Assembly: GCF_002999335.1 (NCBI RefSeq)
Contig: NW_020312253.1
Location: 1 to 27,508, forward strand
Source of the DNA: Cyclospora cayetanensis
Lineage: Eukaryota; Apicomplexa; Conoidasida; Eucoccidiorida; Eimeriidae
Reading direction: 5' to 3'
Length of the DNA stretch: 27,508 nucleotides
In this document: positions 19,463 to 27,508 of the stretch, in pieces
How the letters are laid out: every line of letters begins with the position of its first letter
Position numbering within the stretch: the stretch's first letter is position 1
Notes under the pieces: generated by a model
Seen by the model: only the letters and a program-made list of their open reading frames with translations
Told to the model about the DNA's origin: nothing
The model's database searches: none
Program-made: the position numbers and the translations under genes

Positions 19463-22400
19463 ATGCTCGCTGCTGCTTCTGCGCCTGCCGTTGCTGCCGG
19501 GGTGTCTGTCTGCACTGCACAGCTGACAGCCGTCATAGAAACTGCTACAAGTAGACTGGTTGCCTTTGGAGCTCCTACTGAATGGCCACGCGGTGTTTCT
19601 GCACGACTCGCCGTCTCTTGGGGGGGGCACAAAGGCTTTTGCTGCTCTGGAGGAGGCAGCAGCATTAGGAGCAGCATTAGCAGCAGCATTAGCAGCAGCA
19701 TTAGCAGCAGCATCAGCAGCAGCATTAGCAGCAGCATTAGCAGCAGCATCAGCAGCAGCATTAGCAGCAGCAGCGGTTTGAGCTCTCCTGCCGAAGGTTC
19801 CCCCGTGAAGAACGTCGAAGAGGAGGCGGGCAAGCGAGCGTTGCTGCAGCTGGGAAGCAGCAGCAGTGACGCAACAGCAGCAGCAGCGTCTGCAGACACT
19901 GCTGCTGCTGCAAGTGATCCAGAGCTGCTGCAGGTGTCTCTGTGCCTCATTCGAAGAGAAGAGATCCTCGCCGAAGGCATTGTGAGAGATCCTTACGAAG
20001 AACTCGATGCAGCAGCTGCTGCAGAGGCTGCCGCTGCTGGACTGCAGCAGCGGGGGAGGCTGATGATGGATACTCGGCGACTGCATCCGCTGTCGGCGGC
20101 GAAGAGCAGCAGACACAGCGGGAGCAGCAGCACATGCTTCCTGACGTCGAGCGTTTCTGAGTGCGCTGGAGGCAGAATCAGCCCGAGCAGCAGCAGCAGA
20201 TGCAGAGATAGTCACCTCGAACTGCGATTCGCGGAACCTCCCACTCCTCGCCGCGCAGCAGGCTGCAACAGCAGCAGTCATAGCAGCGCGAAATTCAGCA
20301 GCAGGAGGGGGGGGGGCCCTCATTCGCACAGAGGAGACAGACGCCATACCTTTTTCTATAGAATGGCGTCGAGGATCATTTCTGCGGAGCAAGCGGCTTT
20401 CGACTTCAGTGCGTCGAGTCGTCTGCGTGGTTCTGCATGCTGCTAGGCGTGACAAGCCTTTTCGCCGTCCCTTAGGTGTTGCTGCTGCTGCGCAGATGCT
20501 GCTGCTGCTCCCACTATTCCCTCCAGGTGCTCTCCTGATCTGCTGCCTTCTCGCAGGCAAGGTGACGTATGGCCATCACTCCGCGTCTGGACACCGCACG
20601 TACAATGAAGATCGAGTGTACGCGAGCACTGATCTTGGGGCTGCATGCGCCCCCCAGACAGGGCAGCCGGTTAGTGCAACACAGCGATTTCAGCAGCAAA
20701 TACAGCTCCCTAGCGTGCTGGTGCTGCAGGCGTCTGGCGAGGAAGGAAAAATAGCCGGGGAAGAAGAAGGGAGACAGAAGGGGGGGGGAGAAAGAGGGAG
20801 AAGGGAGACAGAAGGAGGGGGGAGAAAGAAGAAGAAGGGAGACAGTGTGTATATATGTATGTGTGTTTGTTTGTGGAGGGCTTAGGGAGGGCAGCTTAAG
20901 CGTTAGAGGGGAACCGTTTGTGCTGTCGGATGCTTTTACGACTTCTCAAAAGAGCTGAGTTGTTGCTCTGATATGCAGCCTTAAGCCTGCGCGCATCCTC
21001 GCAGCAGACTATGCTCCTTCTTTTGTTTCCTGCTGTACCGCCTGCCTCGCATGCAGACTATGTTTTTCGCTGTGTACGATGGGCATAACGGAGAAGCTGC
21101 CGTCGACTTTGTTAGAGAAAATCTGCACATCAATGTTTGCAGGGAGCCGCACTACATGACACACGGTAAGAAATGTTGCCTCTTCCGTCTCTGTTGCCTC
21201 TGTTGACTCTTTCTTCTCTTTCATCTCTTTTGCCTCTTTTTTCGTCTCTGTTGACTCTTTCATCTCTGTTGCCTCTCTCATCTCTGTTGCCTCTTTCATC
21301 TCTGTTGCCTCTGTTGCCTCTTTCGTCTCTGTTGCATTTTTCATCTCTTTTGCCTCTGTTGACTCTTTCATCTCTGTTGCCTCTTTTGTCTCTGTTGCCT
21401 TTTTCATCTCTTTTTCATCTCTCTCATCTCTTTTTCATCTCTTTTTCATCTCTCTCATCTCTTTTTCATCTCTTTTTCATCTCTTTTGCCTTTTTCATCT
21501 CTTTTGCCTCTTTCATCTCTGTTGCCTTTTTCATCTCTTTCATCTCTTTTTCATCTCTTTTTCATCTCTTTTTCATCTCTGTTGCCTCTTTCGCCTCTGT
21601 TGCATTGGCATGCAATAAGTGAGGCGCATGTCTGTTTATGTGTGGAGCCGTTGGCGAAGGGGCTTCCCTGCGTGCCGTGAAGGCGCCGCGTGTGTTGACG
21701 ACGGCGACTAGGGGATTCTCGCTGTCGAGACACCCCGTTTTCTGCACTGCGCTGTCTCCCTCTGCGTATGTGTCGTCCTTTCTTGTTTCTTTGCATGCAG
21801 ATATCTGCGGAGCACTGAAGTGGGGCTTTGCGGAAACAGAGGCTGCGTTGCAGCGGCTCGTTTTGGAGCAAATTGGGGGTAGCGGCTTCACAGACACGGA
21901 GACGGTGAGGCGCTGCGTACTGGGCACAGAGTTGCGGTGTAGGCGTAGCGTCGATCTCGAGCGACGACGTCGAATTTCCTCTTTGCAGCGGCAAGGGGGT
22001 GCTTGCAGATGGGGTGGGGTGGCGTGCTGCTGGCAATTCAAAAGGTTCTCTTTCCCCCCTTTTTTGTTTCCACTCTCAGTCGCTTTTTTCCTCCGGAACT
22101 ACTGCATGCGTGGCGTTGCTGCAACACAACACATTATATGTTGCCAGTCTAGGAGACAGGTAAAAGGGGCTTTGTTTGCTGCTTCTCGCGCATGCGCCTC
22201 ACGCCTTCTGTCCTCTTTCTCTGCTCTTCTCTTCAGACGTGAGGGGGCGGCATACCGGGGATGTCTTGACTCTCCCTCTCCGCATTCTTATTGCGACTGC
22301 AGACGTAATTTTATGCCTTACTCTCTGCAGTCGGTGTATCATCTCCCGAGCTGGCCGTGCTGTGCCTCTTACAGAAGATCACCATCTTCGCACCAACAGA

Positions 22401-23564
22401 AAGGAGCAAGCGAGGGTTCGAGCCGCTGGAGGCAGCTATGACGACGAAGTACTCCCCACAGGCTTTTGCTCTTTTGTTTTGTCTTGGTTTGTCTGTCTGT
22501 CTCTCTGCTTGCTTGTCTGTCTGTGCGATGTGCGTGTTTGTGTGTGTACGTCTATCTGTCTATCTATGCGCGCCGTTCTCTTGCTCCCGTCCTTCGAGTC
22601 ACCCTTGCCTTGCATTGGGTGCTGCTCGGATGGCGACTGCCAACGTCTGTGTTTACAGTCCGTGTGACTTTGATTGGTCTGACGTAGGGGTATTTGAATG
22701 GCGTTTTAGCTGTCTCTCGCGCCTTTGGAGGTTTCAGCAAACAGACAGGCGAGAAGCTCATGGGCTTAAGCAGCGAGCCAGACGTCAACGTACATCACAT
22801 TAGAAAGGGTCAGTGTTTCTGGTGATGGTGTTGCGGCTACTCGTGCATTTCGACTTGCTGGGGGTGCTGCTGCAAGCGTTGCTGTTTCTGCAAGAGTTGC
22901 TGTTTCTGCAAGAGTTGCTGTTTCTGCAAGAGTTGCTGTTTCTGCAAGAGTTGCTGTTTCTGCAAGAGTTGCTGTTTCTGCAAGAGTTGCTGTTTCTGCA
23001 AGAGTTGCTGTTTTCTGCCAGAGTTGCTGCTTGTGCTCGTGTTTTTGCCTCCAGTCTTGCAGCTGTCGTATGTAGGAGGAGCGTGAAATCTGCGTTGGCT
23101 GTTGCTCGTGCCGCAGAGTGTGAAGCAGTTGATCTCTTGCTTTGCTGCTGCGAGAGTTACGGCGGCTTGAGATCCCGGATTGCCGGCTCTACCGGGTGCT
23201 GGGAATGCTGGTGTTGTCGTGTTTTTGTGTGTGCGTTTGTTTGCTTAGAGGACGAGTTCTTGCTGTTGGCGTGTGACGGCATCTTCGACGTTCTTACATC
23301 CCAGGAGTGCGTTTCCTTGGTGCGTTCGAAGCTGAGAGCCGGGGATTCCCCCTTCACAGCTAGCCAGCAGCTAGCCGAGCTGGCCATGCAGCGGTACTCG
23401 CTAGATAACCTCTCCGTCGTAGTGGTAGTGCTGCAGTCTCCCAACAAGGAACCTGACAGAGAAAGAGAGGGCTGGTGGGGTGAAGAGGGAGACTCCGAAG
23501 AGCAGTACGTCATTCCCCGTCATCCTACTAGCAGTAGCGGCAGCTGCTGTGTCGGAGGGGCTGC

Positions 23565-23602
<38 letters not shown>

Positions 23603-23649
23603 CAGACAGACCGAAATTCGACTTCTCTGTCCTTAAGGGATTGCTGTAA
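19463..23649 (+). CDS. PP2C/PPM-type serine/threonine phosphatase, eight exons
   Basis: Exons are 19463-20408, 20557-20669, 21057-21165, 21801-21904, 22080-22159, 22331-22448, 22688-22808 and 23249-23649. Borders are GT-AG and phases (1, 0, 1, 0, 2, 0, 1) close exactly into 663 codons plus TAA. PP2C enzymes are Mg/Mn-dependent phosphatases. Catalytic motifs in order: RTYNEDR at about 329-335, VYDGHNG with Asp361, SSGTTACVALL near 428-437, ASLGDSR across the 22159/22331 junction, AVPLTEDH, GVLAVSRAFGG, LLLACDGIFD with Asp540, and LDNLSVVVVVL with Asp583. All usual metal ligands are present, so it should be active. The N-terminal 315 residues are Ser/Ala-rich, with an SSISS array and a start that resembles a signal peptide (MLAAASAPAVAAGVSVCTA). 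The C-terminus carries eleven Gln. Exons 2-8 are firm. The first donor (20409) is one of several phase-1 GTs, and upstream exons are possible. Confidence 0.9.
19655..19775 (+). repeat. AGCAGCATTAGCAGC array in PP2C N-terminus
   Basis: AGC triplets interrupted regularly by ATT or ATC give about eight units of 12-15 bases. In the frame that joins the catalytic exons it reads Ser-Ser-Ile-Ser repeats. The overlapping frames would read Ala-rich or, on the minus strand, Leu/Met-rich sequence. It lies at about residues 66-105 of the predicted protein, outside the phosphatase fold. Confidence 0.85.
20738..20846. repeat. Purine tract in PP2C intron 2
   Basis: About 110 bases almost free of pyrimidines on the coding strand, made of GGGAGACAGAAGG-like units repeated two to three times with runs of up to nine G. 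It sits inside the 20670-21056 intron. A TGTGTATATATG simple repeat follows it. Confidence 0.85.
21176..21606. repeat. 430-base pyrimidine tract in PP2C intron 3
   Basis: TCTTTCATCTC, TCTGTTGCC and CTTTTTCATC units recur dozens of times in the 21166-21800 intron, giving a tract almost all C and T with isolated G and A. Unit order changes along the tract, from mixed GTTGCC/CATCTC to nearly pure TTTTTCATCTC, so it grew by local duplication. The minus-strand Lys/Glu/Thr frame across it is a shadow. Confidence 0.9.
22876..23020. repeat. 18-bp minisatellite in PP2C intron 7
   Basis: GAGTTGCTGTTTCTGCAA occurs six times perfectly at 22894-23001, with one variant copy before it (22876-22893) and one degenerate copy after. 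It lies in the 22809-23248 intron. Because 18 is a multiple of three the plus frame stays open and reads a Leu/Phe/Gln hexapeptide, but that frame is out of register with the exon ending at 22808. Confidence 0.92.
23566..23598 (+). repeat. Pure CAG run, eleven Gln codons
   Basis: Eleven uninterrupted CAG codons near the phosphatase C-terminus, after the catalytic fold. Purity, compared with the mixed CAA/CAG arrays elsewhere in the window, suggests a recent or length-variable expansion. Confidence 0.9.
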
Positions 23650-23843
23650 TACGCTGAAGTGCAGCTGCAGCAGCGGCTGCTCGCCTTGGAGACGTCGAAC
23701 TAGCCGACCGCTTTTTGTACAGCTGAAGAAGCAGCTCAGTTGCTAATCACGAGAAGGCGCTTAAAATGGGTGCTCGTTCACGCCTAGTGCTCTTGGGAAG
23801 CCGTGAAAAAGGCGAAAAAAAAAACGCGTACTTCTCGGCTGGC

Positions 23844-23960
23844 CACACTAGAGTTACTTCCTAGACATAATAGGGGGGTTTGCCCACGCTAGAGTTTTTT
23901 CCTAGACATAAAGGGAGTTTTGCCCTCGCTAGAGTTACCTACTAGACATTATAGGGAGGG
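23844..23960. repeat. 40-bp tandem repeat, about three copies
   Basis: CTAGAG occurs at 23848, 23889 and 23929, each followed by T-rich sequence, TAGACAT, an A/T stretch and GGGAG/GGGGG, then TTTGCCC (first two copies). Spacing is 41 and 40 bases and the third copy is partial. It is about 200 bases after the PP2C stop codon. Confidence 0.88.
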
Positions 23961-25525
23961 AAGGCGGGGGGGGGCTGACGAAACTCTCTCTGACCCTCAG
24001 GCGCCCTCTCGCTGGAGTAAGTACACTCGCTCTTCGCATGCAAGCAGGCGCATGCGTTCGTGCAGTCTGATGGGAGCATCAGCAACTCGCTGCTCCTGCA
24101 GGTGCCCCTCGGTGGAGACTTTCGACGTGCGTAAACAGAGCGAAGGAGCCTCACCAATAAGAGAGCAGTACAGTCCCTGCCGTGTGTTGGAGCTGCTGCA
24201 ACGGGGAGGGGAGCAATGGTATACATATTCCTACTTGTGTGCTGGACTTGCGTGTTACGCCCTGAGTTGTGTTGCCACTGTCTAGCGCTCTACAATGGTC
24301 GGCACGTAAACTTGCAGCCGAGCCACATGCAATCAATTCAGGCGTGGCTGCTTACGGAAGAGGCTTGCGTGTTTGCTCGCGTTGCCTCCTCGCGCAAGCG
24401 CGTGCATGCATGCACACACACGAGTATATCGGCTCGCGTGAATTCGGAATGCAACCGCATGCTGACCAAGTGCTCCTCTGGGCTGCATGCATGCTCTCTT
24501 GAGGCTGGCTCACTCTGGGCGCTGGATGGCTGCTTCAATAAGCGAGCGTTGCTCTTCGACGCACGCCGCATTTTTTCCCGAGACGCGTATGCCCCTGCTT
24601 CAGGTTAATGAAGCGGCGTGCCCTTTCATGTGAAGCTTAGGGTGAGATTGACGGCAGCTACTCACCCCAATGGCTATGCTCGCATGCTCTCTTCAAACCA
24701 AGTCATCATGCAGGTAACGTACGTTTGTCTCCGCATGCAGGCAGGGGACAGTGCGGGTATGCGGGCGAATACGCAAAAGATACGGCCTGTCTATACACCC
24801 CCCCGTCCCGGCGCCTACTGTCGCCATGGAGATGGGGTGGAGTGCATGCTGCATCGCTGCTATGCTGCTGGCTAAACGCGTTCCCGATAGTGTTGCTACA
24901 CGCCACCCATTCTGCAGTAAGTTTTTCAGGGTAACCAATGCCACTGCGCTAAAGGTGCTGCTTTGGTGCATGGGGGGATGCTTCGCTGCAGTGCCTTTTC
25001 CCGCCTCGCCTCGGGTGGAGCGAGCCGCTCGTGCCAGCCGAGGTTGGCGCGGTTTCGCTGCTGCTGCTGCTCGCTATTCTCTCTTGTAGCTACTGACAGA
25101 AAAGTCAAGACGCAGAGGGGGCTGCCGCAGTGGACTGCGGGTGCATCGCCCCTCATTCTGCGACATTCGTTACTGTGCAGCACGCGGTGTCTACACGACG
25201 CAGCGGCGGATGTGCTTTGGAGTGATTCCTCTCGGGCAAGCGCTCTAGGGTGCGTTGTTCATGTCATGTGGAGAGAGAGAAAGGAAGTGCAGAGCAACAA
25301 AGCCCACTCTAGCCGGTCGACTGCCCTAACACTAAAAACAGCGTCGCTGCTGTCAGGGAAGTGCTTGCGTGTTCGCTCGCGTGGGTGTGCAAGCACCCGA
25401 GCGGCGTCAGCTCTTGGCAACGCATTTAGGCGCAGAATACTCCGCAAAATGAGTTTAGAATTCGTAGAGAGCAACTGGAATATCCAAATGCGCCGTCGCC
25501 AGCTGCCGCTGGGGGATGGAAAAGG

Positions 25526-25559
25526 GGGGGGCCCCTGCGGCAGGCAGGAGGGGCCCCCC
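25526..25559. repeat. Perfect 11-bp G/C inverted repeat
   Basis: GGGGGGCCCCT at 25526-25536 and its exact complement AGGGGCCCCCC at 25549-25559 flank a 12-base loop. It lies about 430 bases upstream of the MED7 start and resembles the G/C blocks at 8254-8317 and 26693-26715. Confidence 0.88.
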
Positions 25560-25982
25560 ACCCGCCTTGGTCGGCGTTTTTGCGCGATTTGGGGGTTCCA
25601 CCCTCTAATGTCGCGCTTTGTAGGACGTTGCCTGCAGGAAAAATCGACAGAAGATGTTTCTTGACGCGGCAACCAGCAGAGAGAGAGCAGCGACTAGCTG
25701 CTGCTGGTGCTGCAGGGTATGCGAATTTCGTTGTTGGTGACCGCTGCAGCACTGTCGCTCTCCATTTCCGCCGCTTCCGTTCATTGTTTATTGCGCATGA
25801 GCAAAAATCTGAAGGGCAGGCCCTCTTAGGGAGCGAGTGCGAATTTTTCGTTCATGCTAACCCACTCGACAAAACAGGCTGCCCCTTCCCTGCTTTCCCC
25901 ACCCTGCCTTCCCTCTTCTCCTTGGTTCTAGCGGCGCAGCAGGAGGCAAGGCGTGAAGAGCAAAGCTGCAGACACCCCGAGG

Positions 25983-26705
25983 ATGGAGGGTTCAACGACT
26001 GCTGACAGGTTTGTCAGCGGCTTCCCTCCGCCTCCTTACTACTGGGTCGATTGCATGCATTCTGCATGCATGCGCAAACAGGAAGACTCTTCCCAGCAAG
26101 AGCTTCCCGCTCACGGCCGAACTCCTCCCCCGCCTGCCTGTTGCTCTCAGCTGCCAGCCCGCTGGCTGCACGGCTCTGAGGCGCAGCACAACCAGCCTCA
26201 GGAGGAAGAATCCATGCTACAACACCATCAGGGAGAGTTTTGTCGCCCCCCCCCGCATTTACCCGACGATTACTGGTCCGCCTTCGGAGTCTGTTACTCG
26301 CTTTCGCCGTCAGAGGTGACCCTGGAGGCTGACAGCTGTCTATACACCCCAGGCGCCCCCCCGAAATCCGAGTTCAGGCGCCTGTTTCCCCTATATGTGG
26401 AAGCGTGCATGCACTACTTGAACGAGCTAGCCATAGGAACAGAGGGGTATTCGAATGCGCTTCGCAAAGTCACGCGTCTGCATCGAAACCTCCTCTACTT
26501 GCTCTTGCTGCTGCGAAATCAGCAGGCGCAACAGCAGGTGGTGCAGCGGCTGCAGCAGCAACTGCAGAAACGGAGGCAGGCAGCTGATGCGCTAAAGAGG
26601 GCACTCGCTTTGTCTCTCCAAGACATGCAACACGCACTGCACCTGGCCAGCAGCGCGGAGGAGACGGCTGCATCGCAAGGCACCGCGAAAAAGGGGCCCC
26701 TCTAG
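25983..26705 (+). CDS. MED7: Mediator complex subunit 7 homologue
   Basis: An intronless frame of 240 codons from the first ATG (25983) to TAG 26703-26705. Two features are diagnostic of MED7: a Pro-rich start, GFPPPPYYW at about residues 13-21, and a second one, RPPPHLPDDYWSAFG at about 86-100, matching the human pattern of a PPPP block, Tyr and then FG. The C-terminal half (about 135-225) is a long helical region with YVEACMHYLNELA, RLHRNLLYLLLLLRN and QRLQQQLQKRRQAADALKRAL, matching the MED7 helix that pairs with MED21 in the Mediator middle module. The protein is nuclear and links activators to RNA polymerase II. Overall length is close to human MED7 (233 residues). A loop between the two Pro motifs is Gln/His-rich and poorly conserved. 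The in-frame region upstream has only a GTG, so the ATG is preferred. Confidence 0.85.
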   Translation: MEGSTTADRFVSGFPPPPYYWVDCMHSACMRKQEDSSQQELPAHGRTPPPPACCSQLPARWLHGSEAQHNQPQEEESMLQHHQGEFCRPPPHLPDDYWSAFGVCYSLSPSEVTLEADSCLYTPGAPPKSEFRRLFPLYVEACMHYLNELAIGTEGYSNALRKVTRLHRNLLYLLLLLRNQQAQQQVVQRLQQQLQKRRQAADALKRALALSLQDMQHALHLASSAEETAASQGTAKKGPL

Positions 26706-26715
26706 GGGGCCCCCC
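26693..26715. repeat. G/C palindrome over the MED7 stop codon
   Basis: GGGGCCCC (26693-26700) is followed by TCTA and then GGGGGCCCCCC (26705-26715). Each block is self-complementary and the two can also pair with each other. The TAG stop (26703-26705) sits in the short spacer, so the last codons of the frame (Gly-Pro-Leu) are set by the repeat. Confidence 0.85.
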
Positions 26716-27382
26716 ACGGCAGCAACCCCAGGAGGAGCTCAAGAAGCCGGAGGGGGGCTTGTGAGCGGATACTGGCACCAAAGCCACGTGCAGTGCGTGA
26801 CTCGAATTGCAACGCCGTAAAAGAAGGCGTTCATGTGCAGAAAAGAGGTTGAGCAGTGCGCGCTCGCGTTTGTTAGCAAGAGGGTGTTGGTTCAGGGGTC
26901 TTTTTGCCTTAATTACCCCTTCTTAGGGGCCTCCTTTCCTTCCCTCCTTCTAGGGAGCGGGTGGGGAGAGGGGGAGAGAGAGACGGAAGGAGTTCTCTGG
27001 CGCGTAGCTCGCGAATGGCTGGCTGCGCAGCACCTCTAGACTTCTCGTGTACTTGAAGTTGCGTGTAGCTAGACTTAGGATCCGGAGAAACAATACTCCC
27101 CTGCGATCGCTCTAACTGCACAGGACGCAGTGCGCTCACTCCTGAGTGCTGCCGTTTCTGCTAGCCAGCCAGACAGCCTAATAACCAGCCAGCAGTCTGC
27201 CCCACTCAGCTCTCTACACGGCCTGCTTCGTTCTACATGATTTTGCATTTCTTCTTCTGCAGCGTAGCAGGCACATGTGCATACATATATGCACACACAC
27301 ACAGACAGTGTATATTTCGACTGCTTGCCCCCAGTAAACTAGGTGCTTGTCGGTTGGCAGCCAGCCATTTCTTGAGACCTAC
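26706..27382. other. Spacer after MED7
   Basis: GC-rich, with a GGAGAGGGGGAGAGAGAGACGG purine run near 26963-26987 and a CA/TA simple repeat near 27271-27305. No frame has a recognisable motif. The part right of about 27260 may be intron of the minus-strand gene entering from the window edge. Confidence 0.45.
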
Positions 27383-27420
27383 GGATTTCTTCGGGTGGAG
27401 AGACAAGATTCCACTCGCCC

Positions 27421-27451
<31 letters not shown>

Positions 27452-27508
27452 TTGCTCTTCACGTTGCGACTGTTGGCGTCGTGTCAGCTTCTGCTGTCGC
27501 CATCTCCC
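27383..27508 (-). CDS. Probable Gln-rich exon, truncated by window end
   Basis: Reading the minus strand from the last base gives an open frame of basic and Gln-rich sequence (QQKLTRRQQSQREEQ), then a mixed CAG/CAA run, then ASGILSLHPKKS, followed directly by GTAGGT at 27382-27377, a strong donor. The tract polarity (CTG on plus) matches that of the minus-strand CID gene. The frame has no start in the window, so this would be an internal or terminal part of a gene lying to the right. No family recognised. Confidence 0.4.

Larger units (their letters stand above)
23650..25982. other. Intergenic region between PP2C and MED7 genes
   Basis: About 2.3 kb. It starts with 3' flank and a 40-bp tandem repeat (23844-23960). 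Clusters of TGCATGC occur at 24403-24413 and 24484-24494, and a perfect G/C hairpin lies at 25526-25559. Plus-strand frames at 24216-24608 and 24963-25664 and their minus-strand overlaps show no conserved motif or supported splice chain. The last several hundred bases should contain the MED7 promoter. Confidence 0.45.

Noticed and set aside
19228..20560. Minus-strand Leu/Met and Ala/Asn repeat frames
   Set aside because: Shadows of the AGCAGCATT array; the plus frame joins the phosphatase exons in phase.
21009..21407. Minus-strand Lys/Glu/Thr-rich frame
   Set aside because: It is the shadow of the pyrimidine tract in a PP2C intron and overlaps the DGHNG exon on the other strand.
22413..22426. 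GGTTCGAGCC resembling a tRNA B box
   Set aside because: It lies inside the conserved PP2C exon (VRAAGG) and no tRNA arms pair around it.
22876..23020. Evenly repeated units resembling a CRISPR array
   Set aside because: Units are directly adjacent with no spacers and lie in a eukaryotic intron.
22813..23248. Leu/Phe/Gln hexapeptide repeat as part of the phosphatase
   Set aside because: It is out of phase with the exon ending at 22808 and would split conserved PP2C motifs; GTCAGT and TTGCTTAG borders remove it cleanly.

Overview
The window looks like nuclear DNA of a coccidian apicomplexan, most probably Eimeria. The grounds are pervasive CAG/CTG triplet runs translated as Gln, Ser or Ala tracts, genes cut by many short-to-medium GT-AG introns, many TGCATGC motifs, and coding blocks separated by several kilobases of microsatellite-rich DNA. 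No prokaryotic signature, rRNA, tRNA, CRISPR array or recognisable transposon was seen. The species call is inference from style, not from a marker gene.

Layout, left to right. 1-2094: no supportable gene. 2095-4911 (+): a seven-exon AMMECR1-domain gene whose splice phases close into one 442-residue frame. 4912-6219: TG/TA-rich spacer with a perfect 15-bp palindrome. 6220-8358 (-): a five-exon gene for an RPRD1/Rtt103-like CID (RPR) protein with a helical C-terminus. 8359-9418: divergent intergenic region. 9419-13357 (+): a single long frame for a 1312-residue Gln/Ser-rich protein with about five membrane segments and no recognised family. 13358-17547: long stretch with no convincing gene. 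17549-18600: coding-like Ala/Ser/Cys-rich pieces that I could not assemble. 19463-23649 (+): an eight-exon PP2C/PPM phosphatase of 663 residues with all metal-binding motifs and introns full of biased repeats. 23650-25982: spacer with a 40-bp tandem repeat and a G/C hairpin. 25983-26705 (+): an intronless Mediator subunit 7 homologue. 26706-27382: spacer. 27383-27508 (-): the edge of a probable Gln-rich exon running off the window.

The genes do not form an operon or an obvious pathway. Two have RNA polymerase II roles by homology (a CTD-reader-like CID protein and MED7), one is a signalling phosphatase, one is the poorly understood AMMECR1 fold, and one is a lineage-restricted membrane protein. 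All exon joins were worked out by eye from GT-AG sites, reading phase and protein-family conservation. Joins supported by conserved domains are solid. First-exon starts and low-complexity ends are less so.
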